A stretch of 64,000 nt of DNA, taken from assembly GCA_000526255.1 (NCBI GenBank), contig JAFS01000001.1, forward strand, positions 1-64,000, written 5' to 3'. The notes beneath the pieces are model-generated. The model had not been told where the DNA came from. It was given only the letters and a program-made list of their open reading frames with translations, and searched no databases. A program made the translations under genes and the position numbers. Origin of the DNA: Verrucomicrobia bacterium LP2A. Its GTDB lineage: Bacteria > Verrucomicrobiota > Verrucomicrobiia > Methylacidiphilales > Methylacidiphilaceae. Below are positions 1-8,202 of the stretch, piece by piece; position 1 is the stretch's first letter, and every line of letters starts with the position of its first letter.

Positions 1-768
1 GCCAAAGAGGAAGCCAGCCGGATAGTGTCGGAGGTCCTGGATCATCTCGTTGAGGGTGGCCGACGTATCACGAAGTTGCAAGAGCGTGCGGTCGGTTGTC
101 TCGAAGAGCTGCGGGAGGTTGCCCGAGGTCAAGGTTGTTGTGATCTCGCCCAGCAGGACCTTGATCTGGCCGTTGGTGTGGCGGAGCTCCCCGAGCAGGC
201 CGTTGGCGCTCGCGCCTAAGCTGGGGAAGTCGACCGCGGAGAGCTTCTCGAGCACGGTTTCGACCTCCTGCACGATATCCTTGAATTGTCCGGGAGCCGA
301 GGGGATGTAGTAGTGCTTCGGCTCCCACGGGACAGAACGGGGGGGATGGCGCTTTGGATCGACATATTCGAGGGCGACGACGCTCGTCCCCGTAATTCCT
401 TGGCCTTGAATGCGCGCCCGCAATCCACGGTCGATCTCGTCTCGCAGGTGCCGCTGCTGCTCCGCCCAGCTGGCTTGCCCGAGCACGCCCGGGTTGACCT
501 CCCCCACGACGACGACGTAGTGAGAGGGATATTGCGGATAGACGATCCAGCTAAAGGAGATCTGGCTGACCTTGCCGATCGGCACCCCGTCCAGGAGGAC
601 CGGAGAGCCGACGGATAAGCCCGTGGCGCCGCCGGAAGCGTAGGTCTCGAAATAGAAGTGCTCCTGGAACGCATCCCGGAGCCCGAACGCCAGCAGCCCC
701 GCGATGAGGAGCCCCGTGGCGGCGAGCACGAAGAGACCGATCTTGATGTCTCTGATCTTGCGGCTCAT
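1..768 (-). CDS. mlaD: MlaD-type MCE-domain substrate-binding protein (3' end off window)
   Basis: This is the N-terminal part of an MCE (mammalian cell entry) protein, the periplasmic lipid-binding component of Mla-type ABC transporters. The frame starts at an ATG (complement of 766-768) and stays open to the window edge, about 256 residues. Residues 10-30 form a single N-terminal membrane anchor. The MCE core follows, with a Gly-rich stretch and the motif VLLDGVPIGKV near residues 57-67. The C-terminal part becomes helical, as expected for the stalk of longer MCE proteins. The start overlaps the stop of the upstream ATPase gene by 4 bp (ATGA), so the two are probably translationally coupled. 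The family call is firm. The exact lipid substrate and the total length cannot be seen. Confidence 0.88.
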   Translation of the reverse strand, partial: MSRKIRDIKIGLFVLAATGLLIAGLLAFGLRDAFQEHFYFETYASGGATGLSVGSPVLLDGVPIGKVSQISFSWIVYPQYPSHYVVVVGEVNPGVLGQASWAEQQRHLRDEIDRGLRARIQGQGITGTSVVALEYVDPKRHPPRSVPWEPKHYYIPSAPGQFKDIVQEVETVLEKLSAVDFPSLGASANGLLGELRHTNGQIKVLLGEITTTLTSGNLPQLFETTDRTLLQLRDTSATLNEMIQDLRHYPAGFLFG

Positions 769-1547
769 GGGGTTGCAGCGCCCTCCGGAGATTCTCCCTC
801 CCGGCGGAAGAAGCGCTGAACTAGGGGAATCGTCGAGGTATCCCGCAAGGCCCTCGGATCGCCCTCGGCGATGATGCTCTTGCTCCGCCCATCGAGGAGG
901 ATGACGCGGTCGGCGATCCCGAAGATGCTCGCCAATTCATGGGTGACCATTACAAAGGTGATCGAAAAGTCTTTGGCAAGCCTTTTGATCAGATTGTCCA
1001 GGTCGGCAGAGCTCACCGGATCGAGGCCGGCCGAGGGCTCGTCGAGGAATACGATGACCGGATCGAGCGCCATGGCCCGGGCGATCGCCGCCCGCTTGCG
1101 CATCCCGCCGCTCAGCTCCGAAGGCATCTTTTCCATCGCGTTCGAGAGGCCGACCTGGGCGAGCTTGGCTTCTGCAACCGCATTCCGCACCGCGAGGGGG
1201 AGGTCGGTGAAGACATCGAGGGGGACCCGCACATTTTCCCGCACGGTCATGGAGCCAAAAAGGGCACCGTTCTGATACATGACCCCGAATCGGAGCAGGA
1301 GCTCGGTTCGTTCCTCGCCTTCGAGGGCGACGAGGTTCTTCCCCTCGATCCGCACCTCTCCCGCGCGCGGAGGGTAGAGACCGATGATGTGCTTGAGCAG
1401 CGTGCTCTTTCCCGAGCCCGAGCCACCGAGGATCGCGAAGATCTCCCCCCGGTTGACGGAAAAGGAGATCCCTTGGAGGATGACCGTTTCTCCATATCCC
1501 GCGCGGAGGTTGCGGACCTCGATGATCGCATCGGAAGCGGCCGTCAT
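765..1547 (-). CDS. mlaF: MlaF-like ABC transporter ATP-binding protein
   Basis: This is the cytoplasmic ATPase of a retrograde or anterograde phospholipid transporter of the Mla/MCE type (260 aa, the usual length). The Walker A motif GGSGSGKST lies at residues 41-49, the signature LSGGMRKR near 145-152 and the Walker B motif VIVFLDEP near 164-171, followed by a D-loop GLDP and a switch histidine in VTHE. The LSGGM(R/Q)KR form of the signature is typical of MlaF proteins. The gene overlaps the MlaE-like permease upstream and the MlaD-like gene downstream by 4 bp each (ATGA junctions), so the three form one tight operon read leftwards. Confidence 0.93.
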   Translation of the reverse strand: MTAASDAIIEVRNLRAGYGETVILQGISFSVNRGEIFAILGGSGSGKSTLLKHIIGLYPPRAGEVRIEGKNLVALEGEERTELLLRFGVMYQNGALFGSMTVRENVRVPLDVFTDLPLAVRNAVAEAKLAQVGLSNAMEKMPSELSGGMRKRAAIARAMALDPVIVFLDEPSAGLDPVSSADLDNLIKRLAKDFSITFVMVTHELASIFGIADRVILLDGRSKSIIAEGDPRALRDTSTIPLVQRFFRREGESPEGAATP

Positions 1548-2692
1548 AGGTTGAGGAGGTAGAGGAGAACGGAGAAGAGGGCGTCGGCGACGATGATGAG
1601 GAGGATGCCGGTCACGACCGCATTCGTGGCCGAGGCTCCTACGGCCGCTGGTCCTTGCCGGGTCCGCAGGCCGAGGAAGCAGCCGCTGGCAGCGACGAGC
1701 AGGCCGAAGACCGCCCCTTTGACGACCCCGATCAGGATGTCCTCGATCCGGACGGCCGACTCCATCTGGTGGTAGACGGCCTCCAGCGGATAGCCCAAGG
1801 CGACCATGACGAGGACTCCACCGAGGACACCGACGAACATCGAGTAGATCGTTAAAAGCGGAGTGACGACGACCCCCGCGATCACGCGCTGGATGACGAG
1901 AAAGCGGACGGGATCGATCCCCATCGTCTTCAGGGCGTCGAGCTCCTCGTTGACCTTCATCGTGCCGAGCTCGGCGGCGAAGGCCGAGCCGGAGCGGCCC
2001 GCCAGCAGGATCGCCGTCATGATTGGACCCATCTCTCGAGTCATGAGAAGGCCGATCATATTGGCGATGAAGATCTGGGCACCAAAGGTAGCGAGAGGTC
2101 GGGAGGATTCGAAGGCGATGACCAGGCCGATCAGGAAGCTGATCAGGGAGACGATGGGAAGGGCGTCGACTCCCGCCGACTCGAAGACGCGAAGAAACTC
2201 CCGCGGCCGGAAGATGCGCGGATGGAACGCCGCGCCCAAGCCGCGCGTCAGCCGTCCAACGAAGGCCACCGCGTCACCCGCGAGCGCCACTTCTTCGATC
2301 GCTGTCTGCCCGATCGTACCGACCAGGCCTGCGTCCGTCTCCCCCGGACCGCCTTCCTTGGGCTCGGGAGGCGCCGGAGGGTTCCAGGTGCTCTCCCACT
2401 CCCGGGGGAGCCCTTCGATCCGCACCTCCGCCTTGAGCCGCGCCTCAGCTTGACGCCGAAGGATCTGGAGAAAAGCGATCCCGGCGCTATCCCACCGAGT
2501 GACTTCGGTCGCTTCGATTTGGAGCGAACGGAACGGGAGCCGCCCCAAGCGCCGCTGGAGGGGTTTCCAAAAGCGGGAGACGGTCTCGGTATCGAGCGGG
2601 CCCGAAAGCCGCAGCCGGAGGTTGTCCGGGCCCTCTGGGACGATCTCGAAGCGAAAGGTCCTTGCCGGCTCCGACAACGTTTTCTCCGCCAT
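1544..2692 (-). CDS. mlaE: MlaE-family permease with N-terminal STAS domain
   Basis: This is the permease of the Mla-type transporter (382 aa). Residues about 10-105 look like a STAS domain (the WDSAGIAFLQILRR segment is the typical conserved helix after the strand). Residues about 165-382 are the MlaE core with several hydrophobic helices and the conserved motif around MTREMGPIMTAILLAGRSG and the AAELGTMKVNEELDAL segment. In E. coli the STAS protein MlaB is a separate gene, while here it is fused to the permease; this fused arrangement is also known in other phyla. It is first in the operon and overlaps the ATPase by 4 bp. A divergent IS remnant begins about 120 bp upstream. Confidence 0.93.
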   Translation of the reverse strand: MAEKTLSEPARTFRFEIVPEGPDNLRLRLSGPLDTETVSRFWKPLQRRLGRLPFRSLQIEATEVTRWDSAGIAFLQILRRQAEARLKAEVRIEGLPREWESTWNPPAPPEPKEGGPGETDAGLVGTIGQTAIEEVALAGDAVAFVGRLTRGLGAAFHPRIFRPREFLRVFESAGVDALPIVSLISFLIGLVIAFESSRPLATFGAQIFIANMIGLLMTREMGPIMTAILLAGRSGSAFAAELGTMKVNEELDALKTMGIDPVRFLVIQRVIAGVVVTPLLTIYSMFVGVLGGVLVMVALGYPLEAVYHQMESAVRIEDILIGVVKGAVFGLLVAASGCFLGLRTRQGPAAVGASATNAVVTGILLIIVADALFSVLLYLLNL

Positions 2693-2813
2693 CAGGTTGA
2701 CCTTACATCACGGGCCAGGGGCGCAAAAGAGGAGAAAACGGGGGGCCGAACTTCCTTGGGGCGAGGGGGTAGGGGAGAGCGCATCGCGGAGGAAGAATAA
2801 GACGAAAGAGCTT

Positions 2814-3471
2814 TTGACATCCTCCCCGGCCTAAAGTTCGGAGATTCCTACGGCGCTCAATCCGGGCTTGAACCGGAATGAGCCGCTTCGGTGGGTTCCT
2901 GCTGCTGGCGGCTTGATGCCGCTCACTTCACAGGCGATCCGGGCGTGTCCCGCCCTTAAAACATTGATCGCGCCGACCAAATCGGCGTTTTCCACAAGAC
3001 CGCACTCCACGCACTCGAACCGGGCTTGCGTCCGGCGGTTGTCCGCCGACACATGGCCGCAACGCGGACAGGTCCGGCTCGTGTTCCGCGGCGGCACGAC
3101 AAGGAGCCAGCCGCCTCTCCACTCCATCTTGTACTCCAAGCTGCCGCCGGAACTCGAACCAGCCTTGGTCGAGGATGGACTTGTTCAGTCCAGACTTGGC
3201 CCGAACGTTTCTTCCCGGTGCATCCGCCGCGCCCGACGCCGACTGGGACATGTTCCGCACCTGCAACTCCTCGATACACACCATCGCGTGGTTTTTGCTG
3301 ATCGTGGTCGTGACTTTGTGCAGGGAGTCGCGGCGGGCATTGCCGATGCGGGAATGAATCTTCTGGATTCGGGCCTTGGCCTTCTTCCAGTTGTTGCTGA
3401 ACTCCAGCCAAAGCTAAGGAGGACCGCGCTATCCTTCCCCGCCCGGAAGGACGGGGCTTGTCGCGCACCCA
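2814..3471 (-). mobile_element. Internally deleted IS1341-type (IS200/IS605 family) element
   Basis: This 658-bp segment is a shortened copy of the 1,437-bp element at 10139-11575. Both ends are kept: the left end with its 7-bp-stem hairpin (on the right in these coordinates, about 3432-3451) and the right end finishing GAGGATGTCAA. Between them, 780 bp equivalent to 10207-10986 of the full copy are missing, and there is one extra base. The arithmetic closes exactly (1437 - 780 + 1 = 658). The two copies are nearly identical elsewhere. On the element strand the left end follows TTGAC, and the full copy follows GTGAC, so TGAC is the probable target and TAM core. No target duplication is seen, as expected for this family. 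Confidence 0.85.
2831..3403 (-). pseudogene. tnpB remnant (C-terminal part, frameshifted)
   Basis: This is what remains of the RNA-guided nuclease gene in the deleted element. It begins at the deletion junction, equivalent to about codon 230 of the intact gene. It keeps the RuvC-II glutamate region (VCIEELQVRNM), the zinc-ribbon cysteines and the last RuvC aspartate (NADLVGAINVL). One extra base near 3138-3139 shifts the frame just before EYKMEW, so even the C-terminal piece is broken. The original stop codon TAG is kept at 2831-2833, which shows where the parental TnpB ended. The protein cannot be a functional nuclease. The 3' region that normally gives rise to the guide RNA is intact. Confidence 0.85.
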
Positions 3472-3516
3472 GTCAAGGGGATAGTGTTCGCCTACCAGGA
3501 GTCATAAGGAGGGAGA

Positions 3517-3921
3517 ATGGCCGGAAAGCTGCTCGAGGAGTTTACGCAGTTCGCGCTCAAGGGGAACGTGATCGACATGGCGGTCGGCGTGGTGGTAGGG
3601 ACCGCATTCAACAAGATTGTCGATTCGATGGTGAACGACCTCGTTCTGCCCCCTCTGGGGCTTGCCATCGGGGGGGTCGATTTCAAAGATCTCCTCTGGA
3701 TGCTCAAGCCGGCGGTCACCGCGGGAGGAAAGGTCGTGAGCCCTGAGGTCGCGATCCGCTACGGGCAGTTCTTGAACGTGCTGATCCAGTTCCTGATCAT
3801 CGCCTGGAGCGTCTTCCTGACGGTCAAGGTCATCACGAAGCTCGGCGCGCTCCGCCAAGGCCCAAAGCCTCCCGCGGGAGAGGCGCAGGCTCCGGCGGAG
3901 GCCCAGCCTCCGGCTTCGTGA
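3517..3921 (+). CDS. mscL: Large-conductance mechanosensitive channel MscL
   Basis: This inner-membrane channel opens under membrane tension and protects against hypo-osmotic shock. The protein is 134 aa, the usual size. The N-terminal amphipathic helix and first transmembrane helix carry the family signature (FALKGNVIDMAVGVVVGTAF). The second membrane helix lies near residues 85-105. A Pro/Ala-rich tail follows. A strong ribosome-binding site (AAGGAGGG) precedes the ATG. The deleted IS element ends only about 45 bp upstream, so the native promoter may have been displaced or replaced. The gene converges with glgP, with 6 bp between them. Confidence 0.96.
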   Translation: MAGKLLEEFTQFALKGNVIDMAVGVVVGTAFNKIVDSMVNDLVLPPLGLAIGGVDFKDLLWMLKPAVTAGGKVVSPEVAIRYGQFLNVLIQFLIIAWSVFLTVKVITKLGALRQGPKPPAGEAQAPAEAQPPAS

Positions 3922-3927
3922 GGCACG

Positions 3928-6453
3928 CTACGCGTACCAGTGAATCTGGTTCGCCTCGATCGGGGCGAAGAGGTCCGGATGGAAGGGCCGGATGCGCGGC
4001 GTGTAGTCGCCCGCCGGTCTTCCTGCGGGAACGGTGGCCCGGAACAGGAAGGCGTTGATGGCTCCCGCGAGCGGCTCCGCCCGCTCCATCGGAACGGAGA
4101 GGGGTTTCCCTCCCTCTTCGCCGGCCGGGTTCGCGAAAAGCTCCACCTGGACCCATTGGGGCGAGATCTCATCGAGGTAGACGGGCAGCGTGAAGTGGTG
4201 CCCGGTCTCTCCTGTCTCGACCGAAAGGGGGCCGAAGCGGACCTCCTTCCAATGGAGCGCGAGCTCGCGGATCCGCTCTTCGATCTCTTGCGCGCGAGCG
4301 CCGTTCTTGGCGGAACGCTTGAGATAGGCGGCGTTGAGCGGGTGGTAATATTCCCCGGTGTACTGGCGGACCATCCGATTGGTGGAGAAGTAGCCGGTAA
4401 GCTGGGCGACGCTCTCGCGAATCCTGCCGATCCAGCGGGTGGGGACGCCTTGGGAGTTACGCTCGTAGAAGGCGGGAGCGACCTCCTGCTCCAATAGGCG
4501 ATAGAGCTGCTCCGCCTCCGCTGCGTCCCAGGCGGGATCTTCCCCATGTTCCCGGCCGTCGCCGAGCGCCCAGCCGAGCTCCGGGCGGTAGGCCTCGACC
4601 CACCAGCCGTCGAGCTCGGAAAGATTGAGGCCGCCGTTGGCCAGAAGCTTCATGCCGCTGGTCCCGCTCGCCTCCCAGGGCCTTCTCGGATTGTTGATCC
4701 AGAGGTCGACGCCGGAGACGAGCTCCTTGGCCATGCGCATGTCGTAGTCGTCGAGGAAGACGATGCGGCCGCTCGCCTCCGGCTGCTCGGCGAAGGCATT
4801 CCAGCGGCGGATCAGCTCCTTGCCGAGGCGATCGGCGGGATGCGCCTTGCCAGCGATCACCAGCTGCATGGGTGCGGACGGATTTGAGAGAATCCGGAGC
4901 AGCCGACCCGGGTCGCGGAGAAGGAGATCGGGGCGTTTGTAGCTGGCGAATCGCCGGGCGAAGCCCAACGTCAGCGTGTTCGGTTCGAAGACGCAGGAGC
5001 AGATGCTCATCTCATCGGCCTCCTTTCCCAAAAGGGAGCAGTGGCATTTTTGCCGTCTCCGAATCGAGAGGATGAGATTCATCCGGCTCCTCATCCGGAA
5101 CTCCCAGAGATCGAGATCGCTTGCCTGCCGGTAGCGCTCTTCCAAGGCCTCGGTGGTCTGCCGCCAGCGGTTGGGTCCGCAGATCTTGCCCCACAATTCG
5201 TCGGATTCGGCGGAATGCCAGGTTGGAACGTGGATGCCGTTGGTGACATGGCCCACCGGCACCTCTTCCTGCGGCCAGCGGGGAAAGAGGGGTTGGAAGA
5301 TCCTTCGGCTGACCTCCCCGTGGAGGCGGCTCACGCCGTTGACGGCCGCCGATCCCCGGATGGCGAGATAGGCCATGTTCAAGGGCTCGTCCGCCCTGTC
5401 CCCGAGTCGCCCAAGGCGGAGGATCTCCTCGACCGAAATCCCGCACTCCCCGGCGAAACGGGCAAGGTAATGACGGACCAGGTCGGGGGAGAAGGAGTCG
5501 AAGCCCGCCGGCACCGGTGTATGGGTCGTGAAGAGGTTTCCCGCCCGGGTCGCCCGAAGGGAGACCGAGAACGACTGGCCGGTCTGCTGGCCGAACATGC
5601 GGGCTCGTTCGAGGACGGCAAAAGCCGCGTGGCCCTCGTTGAGATGGCAGATATGGCAGTCGTTTCCAAGCTGTTGCAGGGCGCGCCATCCCCCGATCCC
5701 GAGCGTGATCTCTTGGAGCAGGCGCATCTCGAGCCCCCCGCCGTAGAGTGATCCCGTGATCGTCCGGTCGGCGGGAGAGTTCACCGGGTCGTTGCTGTCG
5801 AGCAGATAGAGGGGAACCCGCCCTACGATCGCCTGCCAGACGCGGAGAACAAGCTCGCGCCCGGGCAACGCGACCGTCACGCGAAGCCACTCCCCGCTGG
5901 CGTCCCGGACCGGGACGACCGGGAGAAGCGTCGGGTCGTTGTAGGGGAAATACTCTACTTGATGGCCGTCTGCCGCAATGACTTGGCGGAAGTATCCTTG
6001 CTGATAGAGAAGACCTACGCCGATCATCGGGATGCCCAGGTCGCTCGCCGCCTTGAGACAGTCGCCCGCGAGGATTCCCAAGCCACCGGAGTAGATGGGC
6101 AGAGCTTCGCCGAGGCCGAACTCCATGCTGAAGTAGGCGATGTGCCCGAGCCCGTGGAGACTATGGGTCGTGTCGAACCAGGTCGGGCACTCCAGGTAGG
6201 CCTTTCGTTTCCCGAGCTGGTTCTGGAGCTCCTCGAGAAAGACGGGGTTTCCGCGAAGCTGTTCCAATCGGGTCTCCGAGACGCTTTCCAGGAGGAACCA
6301 GGGGTTGGTGATGGCTCCCCACAGCTTGGCATCCATCATCTGCCAGATCTTATCGGACCCGGTGTTCGAGAGCCAAAGCAGGTCGGCGGCAAGATCCTCC
6401 AATCCGGCGAGCTCGGAAGGCAACTGGCGAGCGAAGTAGTGGGTGAGGGCCAT
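3928..6453 (-). CDS. glgP: Alpha-glucan (glycogen/maltodextrin) phosphorylase
   Basis: This GT35 enzyme releases glucose-1-phosphate from alpha-1,4-glucans. It is 841 aa long and belongs to the group that opens with a short N-terminal domain before FSMEFGLGEALPIYSGGLG. The pyridoxal-phosphate lysine lies in EASGTSGMKLLANGG near residue 600. The region LNEGHAAFAVLER and the FTTHTPVPAGFDSF motif are also typical of the family. The start codon is followed by a normal N-terminus (MALTHYFARQLP). It is read away from the ABC exporter genes and a divergent promoter region of about 110 bp separates them. Its role in glycogen storage turnover is an inference, since no other glycogen gene is in the window. 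Confidence 0.95.
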   Translation of the reverse strand: MALTHYFARQLPSELAGLEDLAADLLWLSNTGSDKIWQMMDAKLWGAITNPWFLLESVSETRLEQLRGNPVFLEELQNQLGKRKAYLECPTWFDTTHSLHGLGHIAYFSMEFGLGEALPIYSGGLGILAGDCLKAASDLGIPMIGVGLLYQQGYFRQVIAADGHQVEYFPYNDPTLLPVVPVRDASGEWLRVTVALPGRELVLRVWQAIVGRVPLYLLDSNDPVNSPADRTITGSLYGGGLEMRLLQEITLGIGGWRALQQLGNDCHICHLNEGHAAFAVLERARMFGQQTGQSFSVSLRATRAGNLFTTHTPVPAGFDSFSPDLVRHYLARFAGECGISVEEILRLGRLGDRADEPLNMAYLAIRGSAAVNGVSRLHGEVSRRIFQPLFPRWPQEEVPVGHVTNGIHVPTWHSAESDELWGKICGPNRWRQTTEALEERYRQASDLDLWEFRMRSRMNLILSIRRRQKCHCSLLGKEADEMSICSCVFEPNTLTLGFARRFASYKRPDLLLRDPGRLLRILSNPSAPMQLVIAGKAHPADRLGKELIRRWNAFAEQPEASGRIVFLDDYDMRMAKELVSGVDLWINNPRRPWEASGTSGMKLLANGGLNLSELDGWWVEAYRPELGWALGDGREHGEDPAWDAAEAEQLYRLLEQEVAPAFYERNSQGVPTRWIGRIRESVAQLTGYFSTNRMVRQYTGEYYHPLNAAYLKRSAKNGARAQEIEERIRELALHWKEVRFGPLSVETGETGHHFTLPVYLDEISPQWVQVELFANPAGEEGGKPLSVPMERAEPLAGAINAFLFRATVPAGRPAGDYTPRIRPFHPDLFAPIEANQIHWYA

Positions 6454-6566
6454 AATGGTCCCGTTTTACCGCCTGGGTGCGGGAGAGGCGACAGAAATGG
6501 AGTGCGTTTCTTTTGCTCCTCCTTTCTGCGAAGATCGCCCAGAACGTGGAGAGAGGAAGAGAGAAC

Positions 6567-7346
6567 ATGAGCGAGGTTGTCGTCCTGGTCGAGGGGTTAG
6601 AGAAGGAGTTTTCGCGCGGCCATCCGGTGGTAAGCGGGCTCTCCTTTTCCCTGCGTCGGGGAGAGGCGCTCGGGCTGCTGGGACCCAACGGGGCGGGAAA
6701 GACGACCGTCGTCCATCTCCTTCTCGGCCTGACCACTCCCACCGCGGGCAAGGTCGAGATCTTCGGCCTGCCGATGCCCAGGATGCGGGTTCCGATCCTC
6801 GAGCGGGCCAACTTTGCTTCGGCGTATGCGCTCCTCCCCTCGAATCTGACCGTTCGCCAGAACCTGATGGTCTTCGCCCGGATCTACGGGGTCGCCCAGC
6901 CGCGGGAAAAGATTGCGGGGCTCTTGTCGGATCTGGAGATCGGCCGCCTGGGCGATCGGGTAGCCGGAGAGCTCTCTGCGGGCGAGGCGGCGCGGGTGAG
7001 CCTCTGCAAGGCGCTGCTCAACGACCCGGAGCTCCTGCTTCTCGACGAGCCGACGGCGGGGCTCGATCCCGACATCGCGGACAAGGTTCGCCGACTTCTT
7101 CGCCGGCTCCAGGTCGAGCGGGGAATCGCCATGCTCTATACCTCGCACAACATGCGCGACGTGGAAGAGGTCTGCGACCGGGTCCTCTTTCTGCGGCGGG
7201 GACGCCTTCTCGCCGAGGGGAGCCCCGCCGAAGTGCTGCGGCGCTTCCGCTGCGAGGACCTGGAGACGCTCTTCATTCAATTGGCTCGGGAAGAGGAGGA
7301 GATCCTTCCCGAAGAGCCCGGAGGGAATCACAGTGGGAGTGGATAG
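6567..7346 (+). CDS. ABC exporter ATP-binding protein
   Basis: This is the ATPase of an ABC-2 type exporter (259 aa from the ATG at 6567). That start is chosen because a purine-rich Shine-Dalgarno stretch (GAGAGGAAGAGAG) lies just before it, and an upstream in-frame start at 6477 lacks one. Walker A is GPNGAGKTT at residues 39-47 and Walker B is LLLLDEPTAGLDPD near 155. The signature motif is LSAGE instead of LSGGQ, a conservative variant. The closest well-known relatives are NodI/DrrA-like ATPases. The permease gene follows 39 bp downstream. The exported substrate is unknown. Confidence 0.9.
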   Translation: MSEVVVLVEGLEKEFSRGHPVVSGLSFSLRRGEALGLLGPNGAGKTTVVHLLLGLTTPTAGKVEIFGLPMPRMRVPILERANFASAYALLPSNLTVRQNLMVFARIYGVAQPREKIAGLLSDLEIGRLGDRVAGELSAGEAARVSLCKALLNDPELLLLDEPTAGLDPDIADKVRRLLRRLQVERGIAMLYTSHNMRDVEEVCDRVLFLRRGRLLAEGSPAEVLRRFRCEDLETLFIQLAREEEEILPEEPGGNHSGSG

Positions 7347-7385
7347 GAACAGGTGCGATCGGTTGCAGGCCGGAAGGAAACCCAG

Positions 7386-8177
7386 ATGAACCTTCGGCGC
7401 GTCGGAGCCCTGGTTCTCCGCTATACCTATGTCTACCAACGGAGTCTCCTGCGGCTTCTGGAGATCTTTTTCTGGCCGGCTATCGACCTGCTCGTCTGGG
7501 GCTTTCTGACTCTCTACCTGCAGCAGGAGGGGCGGGTGCTTCCCGCGGGGATCGCGTTCCTCGTGGGAGCGGTGATCTTTTGGGACATCATCTTTCGCTC
7601 GCAACAGGGAATCACGCTCTCCTTCCTCGAGGACATCTGGTCGCACAACCTTCTCAATCTCTTTTCCGCTCCGGTGCGGGTCACGGAGTTTGTGGCGGCG
7701 ACCTGCCTGGTGGGGATCCTGAAAACGTTGGTGGTGGGAGCATACCTGGCCGTGCTCGCCTTTTGCCTCTATCGGTTCAATCTGCTCGCGATCGGTCCAG
7801 CGCTCCTCCCGCTCTTCGCGAATCTACTCTTGATGGGCTGGTCCCTCGGGATCGCGACGACGGGGCTTTTGCTTCGCTGGGGCCAGGCCGCCGAAGCGCT
7901 CGCGTGGGCGATCCCCTTTGCGATCCAGCCCTTTGCCGCCGTCTTCTATCCGGTCAGCGCACTTCCTTTCTGGTTGCGCCCCGTGGCCTGGTCGATCCCC
8001 GCGACCCATGCTTTCGAGGGGATGCGGCTCGCCCTTCGGGGGCGTTCCGCCTGGGGAGAGCTCGCCTACGCGACACTCCTCAACTTGGTCTACCTGGCTC
8101 TGGCCGGCGCTTGGTTCGGCGTTCTCTTCACGGCGGCGAGGCGGAAGGGTCTGCTGGCGAAGATCGGAACTCAGTAG
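7386..8177 (+). CDS. ABC-2 type transporter permease
   Basis: This is the membrane partner of the preceding ATPase (263 aa). It shows about six hydrophobic segments and the ABC-2 topology of NodJ/DrrB-like permeases. The ATG at 7386 is chosen because GGAAGG stands at a good distance upstream; the frame is also open from 7353. Near the C-terminus are the segments PVSALPFWLRPVAWSIPATH and AFEGMRLALRG, which match the conserved ABC-2 signature region before the last membrane helices. The glycerate kinase gene starts 25 bp after the stop, so the three genes are probably co-transcribed. Confidence 0.88.
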   Translation: MNLRRVGALVLRYTYVYQRSLLRLLEIFFWPAIDLLVWGFLTLYLQQEGRVLPAGIAFLVGAVIFWDIIFRSQQGITLSFLEDIWSHNLLNLFSAPVRVTEFVAATCLVGILKTLVVGAYLAVLAFCLYRFNLLAIGPALLPLFANLLLMGWSLGIATTGLLLRWGQAAEALAWAIPFAIQPFAAVFYPVSALPFWLRPVAWSIPATHAFEGMRLALRGRSAWGELAYATLLNLVYLALAGAWFGVLFTAARRKGLLAKIGTQ

Positions 8178-8202
8178 CTGGCGCGAAGTTTCAGGGAAGG
8201 CC

